The notes below the pieces were generated by a model. That model did not search any database. It saw only the letters and a list, made by a program, of their open reading frames with translations, and had not been told where the DNA came from. 8,328 nt of DNA from Thermoplasmata archaeon. Lineage in GTDB: Archaea > Thermoplasmatota > JAKEGO01. Numbering within the stretch: position 1 is the first letter of the stretch; the number at the start of each line of letters is the position of its first letter. The stretch lies in contig JAKEGO010000022.1 in the NCBI GenBank assembly GCA_022615805.1, positions 1-8,328 on the forward strand. The letters are read 5' to 3'. The position numbers and the translations under genes were made by a program. Below, one piece after another: positions 1 to 4,947 of the stretch.

Positions 1-978
1 CCGGCGGTCGAGGACGACGGCGGCGTGATGGTCCATCGGGTGCCGCGCCCGTACACCTTCTTCTCGGCGCGGAAGGCCCGGGCGCTGATGCGCGAGGTGG
101 ACATCGTTCACGGCCACGGGATTTGCGCCTACGGCCTCCTCAGGGGCCGGCGTCGTCGTCGTCCGCCGACCGTCGTCAAGCTGCACAACGTCTGGGCGCA
201 GGAGCTCGATGTCTATCGCCGGCTGGAGGGGGCGGCCTCCTGGCTGTACGTGAACGTCTCGATGCCCCGGTACGTGACGATGGACCGGCGGACGTGCGAG
301 AGGGCGGACCGGCTCATCTCGATCAGCGAGTATCTGATCCGCGGGGTCGAGGGTTACGGCATCGGCCGCGAGAAGGTGGACCTCATCCGGAACGGGGTCG
401 ATGTCGAGCGCTTTGCCAACGCGGAGCCGGCGGATGTGGACCTCCCGAGGCCCATCGTCGCCTACATCGGCAGGCTGGCGCGGCACAAAGGCGTTGACGC
501 GCTCGTTCGGGCGTGCGCCGACGCCGGCGCCGGCAGCCTCCTTGTGGTCGGGGGCGGGCCGTCGGAAGCCGCGATGCGGGCCGAGGCTGACAGACTCGGT
601 GTGAGGTCCCGTTTCGTCGGCGTGGTGCCGCACGACGATGTGCCCGGATACTACCTCGCCGCCGACATCGTCGCCTATCCCTCGCGCTACGAGCCGCTGG
701 GCAACGTCGTCCTGGAGGGGATGGCGGCCGGGAAGCCGGTCGTGGCCCGCCGGACGGGAGGGATACCGGAGATACTCCCCCGTGAGGCGGGCCGCACATT
801 CGTCAAGGACGTCGACATGACCGAGCGGCTGCGCGAGCTCCTCGAGGACGAGGCGCTGCGCCGCCGGCTCGGCGAGGCCGGGAGGCGGATCGCCGGCGGG
901 CGGTCGTGGGCCGATGTCGCCCGCGAGACGACCGACGTTCTGAAGAAGGTCCTCGATACGACGGGTGAGGGGACTTGA
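1..978 (+). CDS. GT4-family glycosyltransferase (5' end missing)
   Basis: Retaining GT-B glycosyltransferase of family GT4, which moves a sugar from a nucleotide-sugar donor onto a glycan, lipid or protein acceptor at the cytoplasmic membrane face. The frame is open from base 1 and the residues before the first GTG/ATG (25, 28) still look like protein, so the gene starts upstream. Counting from the GTG at 25, an N-terminal Rossmann half holds the acceptor-side VHGHG near residues 28-32. The donor half has the YIGRLARHKG motif (R150, K155 for the nucleotide phosphates), a GGGP turn near 176-179 and the EX7E motif (E223, E231 in RYEPLGNVVLE), followed by the GGIPEI loop. All key residues are present and the C-terminus is complete. 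Its stop overlaps the truA start, so the two are co-transcribed. Donor and acceptor cannot be predicted; GT4 members act in glycolipid, N-glycan and surface polysaccharide synthesis. The family call is firm, the substrate unknown. Confidence 0.93.
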   Translation, partial: PAVEDDGGVMVHRVPRPYTFFSARKARALMREVDIVHGHGICAYGLLRGRRRRRPPTVVKLHNVWAQELDVYRRLEGAASWLYVNVSMPRYVTMDRRTCERADRLISISEYLIRGVEGYGIGREKVDLIRNGVDVERFANAEPADVDLPRPIVAYIGRLARHKGVDALVRACADAGAGSLLVVGGGPSEAAMRAEADRLGVRSRFVGVVPHDDVPGYYLAADIVAYPSRYEPLGNVVLEGMAAGKPVVARRTGGIPEILPREAGRTFVKDVDMTERLRELLEDEALRRRLGEAGRRIAGGRSWADVARETTDVLKKVLDTTGEGT

Positions 979-1763
979 GGACGGCCCTGAGGATCGCCTA
1001 CGTCGGCACCAGGTTCGAGGGTTATCCCAGGATGCCGGGGAGGCGGACGGTCGAGGGCGCGCTCCTCGAGGCACTTTCGGAACAGATGGACGATGCCCGA
1101 CTCAGGAGCGGCAGCCGGACCGACCGAGGTGTGAGCGCCCTCGCCAACGTCGTTGCCGTCGATTCCACCATGCATCTGGACCCCTGGAGGTTGAACGCCC
1201 GCATGGAGGACGTCTGGGTCACCGGCATCGCCACCGTCTGCGACGACTTCGAGCCCCGGCACGCGGACTCGCGGTGGTACCGTTACCACCTCATCGACCC
1301 GATGCTCGACGCCCGCCTCTGCGACAGCTGCGCCCGCATCTTCGTCGGCGTCCACGACTTCAGCGGCTTCGCCAGGGTCGACGCGCGGGACACCGTCCGC
1401 GAGTTGCTCGACTCGCGGGTCACCGCGTTCGACGCCGGAGGGGTGCGGGTCCTCGCCCTCGACGTGAGGGGGCGCTCGTTCCTCTGGACCATGGTGAGGC
1501 GCATCGCGGGGGCGGTCTCGGCCGTTGGTGCCGGCCGCGCCCGGCTCGAAGACGTGCGGATGGCCCTCGATGGGCATGAGAGGAGGCGCGCCTTCCCGAC
1601 GGCGCCGCCGGAGCCCCTCGTGCTTATGTTGGTCGATGCGGGGATCTCCTTCGAGCCGGTCCGGGCATCGCGTTCGGCCCGCGATGCGTTCATGGCGATG
1701 GCAGGACGCTCGGCGTCCTCGCTCGCGCTGGCGGGATCTCTGCTCGATGACGAGGAGCGATGA
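975..1763 (+). CDS. truA: tRNA pseudouridine synthase A (TruA)
   Basis: Converts uridine to pseudouridine in the tRNA anticodon arm (positions 38-40 in characterised TruA). The protein has 262 residues, normal for the family. Visible motifs in order: YVGTRFEGY (9-17); the catalytic motif SRTDRGVSA with nucleophile Asp50; WYRY (101-104) with the family's active-site tyrosine; HDFSGFAR (127-134); RSFLWTMVRRIAGA (167-180); and a C-terminal PTAPPEPLVL (208-217). SRTDRGVSALANVV is the archaeal variant of the bacterial GRTDAGVHA. The start is TTG at 975, whose bases form TTGA with the stop of the glycosyltransferase; a purine-rich GGTGAGGGG lies just upstream at 964-972, and no ATG or GTG in this frame fits better. 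The 4-nt overlap implies translational coupling. The first residues, RTALRIAYVGTRF, match where family members normally begin. The gene converges on the minus-strand gene ending at 1803. Confidence 0.95.
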   Translation: MRTALRIAYVGTRFEGYPRMPGRRTVEGALLEALSEQMDDARLRSGSRTDRGVSALANVVAVDSTMHLDPWRLNARMEDVWVTGIATVCDDFEPRHADSRWYRYHLIDPMLDARLCDSCARIFVGVHDFSGFARVDARDTVRELLDSRVTAFDAGGVRVLALDVRGRSFLWTMVRRIAGAVSAVGAGRARLEDVRMALDGHERRRAFPTAPPEPLVLMLVDAGISFEPVRASRSARDAFMAMAGRSASSLALAGSLLDDEER

Positions 1764-1802
1764 TGCTCGATCGCAGCGACGAGCGCTTGCTGTCCGCACG
1801 CA

Positions 1803-2198
1803 TCACGGCGGCAGGGTCATCTGGGCCTCGTCCGCTTCCGCCATGTCGCGCCACAGCGCCTCGTAGAAGCTCTGCATCGAGGGACCTTCGCCCGCGGGGA
1901 CCTCGTCCGAGGACCGCCGGATGACGGTCGACCTCTTCAGGACCCAGAAGTTCAGGCGCCAACGCTGGCCCACGTTGACGATGACCTCCTCCTGGCTCGA
2001 GTGGACGAGCCCCTCGTCCTCGAGCATGTAGAAGATGTTGCGGTCCGAGGATTCGAGGAAATTGTCCAGTATCCTGTCACCGTAGCCGAAGAAGTTCATG
2101 ACGAACTCGGCCATCCTCGAGGCCTCGACATCGGACAGGCGGCTCCCGAAGGTGTTCATGAGCGCCTTCTTCATCGTCGGCAGCGTGACCGCCCCCAT
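1803..2198 (-). CDS. Small DUF6015-like protein, coupled to membrane regulator
   Basis: A 131-residue soluble protein with no signal peptide or membrane segment. The pattern (MKKAL..., AEFVMNFFGYGDRILDN, then RNIFYMLEDEGLVHSS, then a strand-rich QRWRLNFWVLKR) resembles the archaeal DUF6015 family seen in Thermoplasmata; that assignment is from memory of the family pattern. The order helices, then YMLEDEGL, then a beta-hairpin looks like a winged-helix fold, but this is inference. Residues 95-131 are acidic, hydrophilic and probably a flexible tail. The start is ATG 2198, which shares its A with the stop TGA (2200-2198) of the upstream regulator, with GGAGGG (2213-2208) nine bases before it. 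A nearby ATG at 2207 sits directly against that ribosome site and is less likely. The reading frame stays open upstream to about 3128, but that part lies inside the regulator gene and is a high-GC artefact. No biochemical function is known to me. Confidence 0.85.
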   Translation of the reverse strand: MGAVTLPTMKKALMNTFGSRLSDVEASRMAEFVMNFFGYGDRILDNFLESSDRNIFYMLEDEGLVHSSQEEVIVNVGQRWRLNFWVLKRSTVIRRSSDEVPAGEGPSMQSFYEALWRDMAEADEAQMTLPP

Positions 2199-4132
2199 CA
2201 CTTCCATCCCTCCGCGACGTAGCACTGGCTCCTGTTCCCCATCTTCCTCACCTCCACCACCCCCGACACCTCGAGGTTCCTGACGTGGTAATTGACGACC
2301 TGGACGCTCTCCCCGACCGCCCTCGCGAGCTTCCTCTGGGATATGCCCGGGTCCTGCGCGAGCCTCTCCACGAGGAGGCGCTGGATCGGCGTCAGCTTCC
2401 TCCGCGGGATTGCCGACTCGTATGGGTAGAAGCGCTTGAACTTGCCGTCCATCCTCGATTTTATCAGGTGCTCCCTCTCGAGGACCTTGATGTGATAGGC
2501 GAGCGTGCCGTTGTTGATCCCGAGGGCCTCCCGGATGCCGTTGTAGTGGTCCCCGGGGTTGGCGATTATGTACCCGTGTATCTTGCCTCGGATGTAGTTG
2601 TCGAGGACCTCCTGCCCGGTGACCCTGTAGTAAAGCGGGAGGAGCGACAGCAGCGAGAGCCATCCAGACTCCGTCCGGGTGAAGTAGAACCCGCAGCCGA
2701 CGGCGGCGACGATGGCCATGACGACGAGGACGTACGGGAACTCGTCCACCGCCCCGCCCACTTCGACCCGCGCCCGCAACGTCACCGGGAGCATCTCGTC
2801 CGTGTCCCTTGACCGGACCTGGACGATTGCCACTATCGTTCCGTTGGCGTCCGCCGGGGGAGTGAGCGTGACGTTGAGCAGGGCGACATCGCGCGGCACG
2901 AGGGTGATGTTGGAAAAGGACGGCGCGAAGTCCCACTGCGATATCACGAGCACGTCGAAGGACTGGCCCACGTTGCCTCGGTTGTCTATCTCGATCAGGT
3001 AGCCGACGGGGGCCGCCCCGGGGCCAAATCGCCTGTCCGTAGCGTCGCACCTCACCTCGAAGGTGTGGTCCGGCTCGATCAGGGTGACGAGACTCCGCTT
3101 CGAGGACCACATGATCCCGCTGTGCCATACCTCCGCGGAGACCGTAAGGTCCCCGTAGGGGACGCTGTCCGGCTTGGGGATGTCGATCGCGAGCATCCTG
3201 GAACCCCCGTCGCCGGTGCGCAAAGGCGCCGTGACCTCCCCGAGGGGCGTCGAGTCGGGCCCGTTCACGACCAGGCGGAGATCGGCGAGCGTTCCGGTTG
3301 CGTCGCCCCAGTAGGACGTCTCGAACTTCACGCTGGCCTGAATGCCCGTCGCTATCACCTTGCCCCCTCTCTCGCCGGTGACGTTGATGCGTCTGGCCCA
3401 GACGTCGTATCCCTCCACCCGGACCGTCGCGGGCAACAGGTAGTTCTGGCCTCCGGAGGAGTTCGCGTAGACCTTGACCTCGAAGGAGCTGTTGGGCGTC
3501 GCGAGCGGCGAGACGCTCAGCGCGATGATGATCGGGCGTGTCGTGTTCGCGTCGATCCCGACGGGCCTCCTAGTGAGCAGGTACTCGGTGGCGTTGTCCC
3601 CGGACGTGCCCCTCGGTCCGATGACGGTCAGGTTCACGATCTCGGGCCCGTTCCCGAGGTTCGTCAGGGACACGGAGAGCCTCGCGGTCCGGGAGGGCGC
3701 CGCGCTCGTCGTATCGAACATCAGGGATGCCGCAACGTCGTGTACCTGGAGGACCTCGACGGTGACCCGGACCGTCGCGTTGACGCCTGAGTCGCGGAAG
3801 GAGGTGTGGACGTTGAAGGCGGCGGTCTCGCCGACAAGGGCGAAGTCGTCGACCGTCACCGTCATGGTGAAGTTCTTTGTGCCACCCGCGGGGACGTTCA
3901 CGGATGCGGGATGGGCGATGGCCCATGCCTCCGTTGCGTTCACGGCGATTTCAAGGACGTCGGAGATCGCCCCTTCGTTGGTTGCCGAGAACTCGAAAAC
4001 TATGTCGTCACCGGGGAGACCCGCGTCGGACTCGTGGTCGACGGTAAGCCCCGTCGCGCCCTGGAGAATAGCGAGCGATGCGAGCATCAACAGGACGCCC
4101 GCCCAGGGGACTCCCACCTTCCCGGTCCGCAT
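2198..4132 (-). CDS. Exported membrane-anchored regulator with two cytoplasmic winged-helix domains
   Basis: Probable one-component transmembrane transcription regulator, 644 residues from ATG 4132. Numbering from that start: signal peptide 1-28 (basic MRTGK, then a hydrophobic core ending near LQGATG); a long beta-rich ectodomain of repeated Ig-like/CARDB-like modules (about 30-462) with around 12 N-x-S/T sequons; one transmembrane helix at about 465-484; a hydrophobic juxtamembrane stretch, LSLLSLLPLYY; a first winged HTH at about 512-570 (GKIHGYIIANPGDHYN, NNGTLAYHIKVLE, KFKRFYP); and a second at about 577-639 (LTPIQRLLVERL, GISQRKLARAV, VVNYHVRNLE). The paired helices fit archaeal two-HTH regulators of the COG3398 type. 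The inferred topology is N-terminus outside, DNA-binding C-terminus inside. ATG 4171 would add 13 residues (MRNTQRGEGKALK) but lies upstream of the transcription start implied by the TATA box, so 4132 is preferred, with GGGGAGGG (4153-4146) as a somewhat distant ribosome site. The ligand and target genes are unknown; self-regulation is possible. Confidence 0.88.
   Translation of the reverse strand: MRTGKVGVPWAGVLLMLASLAILQGATGLTVDHESDAGLPGDDIVFEFSATNEGAISDVLEIAVNATEAWAIAHPASVNVPAGGTKNFTMTVTVDDFALVGETAAFNVHTSFRDSGVNATVRVTVEVLQVHDVAASLMFDTTSAAPSRTARLSVSLTNLGNGPEIVNLTVIGPRGTSGDNATEYLLTRRPVGIDANTTRPIIIALSVSPLATPNSSFEVKVYANSSGGQNYLLPATVRVEGYDVWARRINVTGERGGKVIATGIQASVKFETSYWGDATGTLADLRLVVNGPDSTPLGEVTAPLRTGDGGSRMLAIDIPKPDSVPYGDLTVSAEVWHSGIMWSSKRSLVTLIEPDHTFEVRCDATDRRFGPGAAPVGYLIEIDNRGNVGQSFDVLVISQWDFAPSFSNITLVPRDVALLNVTLTPPADANGTIVAIVQVRSRDTDEMLPVTLRARVEVGGAVDEFPYVLVVMAIVAAVGCGFYFTRTESGWLSLLSLLPLYYRVTGQEVLDNYIRGKIHGYIIANPGDHYNGIREALGINNGTLAYHIKVLEREHLIKSRMDGKFKRFYPYESAIPRRKLTPIQRLLVERLAQDPGISQRKLARAVGESVQVVNYHVRNLEVSGVVEVRKMGNRSQCYVAEGWK
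2208..2213 (-). promoter_or_regulatory. Shine-Dalgarno site deciding the start of the 131-aa gene
   Basis: On the minus strand GGAGGG lies nine bases before ATG 2198 and directly abuts ATG 2207. Normal spacing therefore favours 2198 as the start. The site is inside the 3' end of the upstream regulator gene, as expected for coupled translation. Confidence 0.65.
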
Positions 4133-4181
4133 CTTCAACGCCTTGCCCTCCCCACGCTGGGTGTTCCTCATCCTCGGTGTA

Positions 4182-4189
4182 TATATAAA
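4182..4189 (-). promoter_or_regulatory. TATA box for the membrane-regulator operon
   Basis: The minus strand reads TTTATATA inside the AT-only tract TATTTATATATA, a sharp break from the surrounding GC-rich sequence. With the usual archaeal spacing of about 25-27 nt from box centre, transcription would begin near 4160. That leaves a leader of about 27 nt containing GGGGAGGG (4153-4146) before ATG 4132, and places ATG 4171 outside the mRNA. The tract is almost self-complementary and could also be read on the plus strand (see findings). Confidence 0.7.
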
Positions 4190-4260
4190 TAGTGTTTTGT
4201 ACGACGGTTTGACATGCTGGATGCCCCTCGTATGGCCACGGGCTCGTTCCGACGTTCCTT

Positions 4261-4268
4261 TTTATATC
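4261..4268 (+). promoter_or_regulatory. TATA box for the Toprim gene, predicting a leaderless mRNA
   Basis: TTTATATC, preceded by two more T residues, stands out from GC-rich flanks. Its centre is about 26 nt before ATG 4289, so transcription is expected at or within a base or two of that ATG. This points to a leaderless transcript, common in archaea, and decides between the in-frame ATG codons at 4214, 4232, 4280 and 4289. Confidence 0.65.
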
Positions 4269-4288
4269 CCGGCCTCCATATGAAGGCG

Positions 4289-4720
4289 ATGCGCGACGAC
4301 GAACGGCTCGAAGCCCTCCTGAGGGTTCTCGACGACCTCGTTGAGGCCAGCCGGTCCTCCCCGGTGCTCGTCGAGGGGGACAGGGACGTCGTCGCCCTCC
4401 GCTCCCTCGGGGTCGAAGGGGAGGTCCTCGTGATCAACCGGGGCGTGTCCCTTGTCCAACTTGCCGACGAGGTCGCCCGCCATCACAGAGCCGTCGTGCT
4501 CCTGACGGACTGGGACCGCAAGGGGGGCATCCTTGCCAGGCGGCTGCGGGAGCTCCTCGAGATCCTTTCGGTCCGCGTCGACATCGACATCCGCAGGAGA
4601 CTCGCCAGGCTCTCCCACGGGGAGGTCCGCACCGTAGAGGCGCTGCCCGCCCTATATTCCAACGCTGTAAGGCGGACCGTGCCGGGGATCAGGCCGGATA
4701 GGGGCGCATGGCCCAAGTAG
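4289..4720 (+). CDS. Small Toprim-domain protein, archaeal UPF0292 type
   Basis: Compact stand-alone Toprim protein of 143 residues from ATG 4289. The Toprim fold binds Mg2+ and acts in nucleases, primases and topoisomerases; the closest recognisable relatives are the archaeal UPF0292 proteins and, more distantly, the bacterial 5S rRNA maturase RnmV. Visible: a helical lead-in (1-23); VLVEGDRDV with catalytic Glu29; LGVEGEVLVINRG (40-52); the DxD motif LLTDWDRKG with Asp74 and Asp76; then a helical region and a basic C-terminus (IRRRLARLSHGEV, TVEALPALY, end WPK). All three acidic residues are present, so it should be active; the substrate is not known. The start at 4289 is chosen because the TATA box at 4261-4268 puts transcription there. 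Starts at 4280 or 4214 would add 3 or 25 residues; the 4214 extension (MLDAPRMATGSFRR) does not resemble the family's usual N-terminus. It is convergent with the membrane-protein gene ending at 4730, with only nine bases between stops. Confidence 0.88.
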   Translation: MRDDERLEALLRVLDDLVEASRSSPVLVEGDRDVVALRSLGVEGEVLVINRGVSLVQLADEVARHHRAVVLLTDWDRKGGILARRLRELLEILSVRVDIDIRRRLARLSHGEVRTVEALPALYSNAVRRTVPGIRPDRGAWPK

Positions 4721-4729
4721 GACGAGATG

Positions 4730-4936
4730 TCAGATGCTTGTGACGAGGACGAAGGTCAGCGCGAGGGTCATCGCGAAGACCGACCAGATGAGCGCCGCGC
4801 GGACCACGCGGACGAGCAGCTGATGGTCGAGCAGTCCCGCCAGGTTAGGGTCGCGAGCGAGGTCCTCGAGGTATGGGTCCCTTCCGCGCTTCATGGTCCT
4901 GCGCCGCCCCGGCCCTCCACCTCGAGCGCCTTCCAT
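4730..4936 (-). CDS. Small single-pass membrane protein with C-terminal anchor
   Basis: A 68-residue hypothetical protein from ATG 4936, or 54 residues from ATG 4894 (MKRGRDPYLED). The charged N-terminal part (RDPYLEDLARDPNLAGLLDHQ) looks like real protein and is followed by one hydrophobic helix (AALIWSVFAMTLALTFVLV) ending three residues before the stop, so it is a tail-anchored or C-in-membrane protein with its N-terminus probably cytoplasmic. It starts 11 nt after the stop of the 971-residue surface protein; GAGG within that stop region (4949-4946) is nine bases before ATG 4936 and supports the longer form. The extra 14 residues are Gly/Arg-rich, so the shorter start remains possible. No family is recognised. 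The operon position suggests it works with or is inserted beside the large surface protein; that is inference. Confidence 0.6.
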   Translation of the reverse strand: MEGARGGGPGRRRTMKRGRDPYLEDLARDPNLAGLLDHQLLVRVVRAALIWSVFAMTLALTFVLVTSI

Positions 4937-4947
4937 GGGGCGTCGCC

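Noticed and set aside
687..1799. Long minus-strand open frame (370 codons) opposite the glycosyltransferase and truA
   Set aside because: It lies antisense to two well-recognised genes, is Arg/Pro/His-rich with no domain, and is the expected by-product of high GC.
1760..1920. ATGATG at the end of truA as the start of a coupled downstream gene
   Set aside because: The frame quickly becomes antisense to the 131-residue gene, with Pro/Arg/Ser-rich low-complexity sequence and no family resemblance.
2199..3128. N-terminal extension of the 131-residue protein's frame to 441 residues
   Set aside because: The extension overlaps the regulator's winged-helix and TM coding region on the same strand, is low-complexity Arg/Gly/Pro, and the real start is set by the ribosome site at 2213-2208.
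3065..4283. Plus-strand open frames 3065-3790 and 3474-4283
   Set aside because: They run antisense to the regulator ectodomain, show no recognisable motif, and have no promoter or ribosome site.
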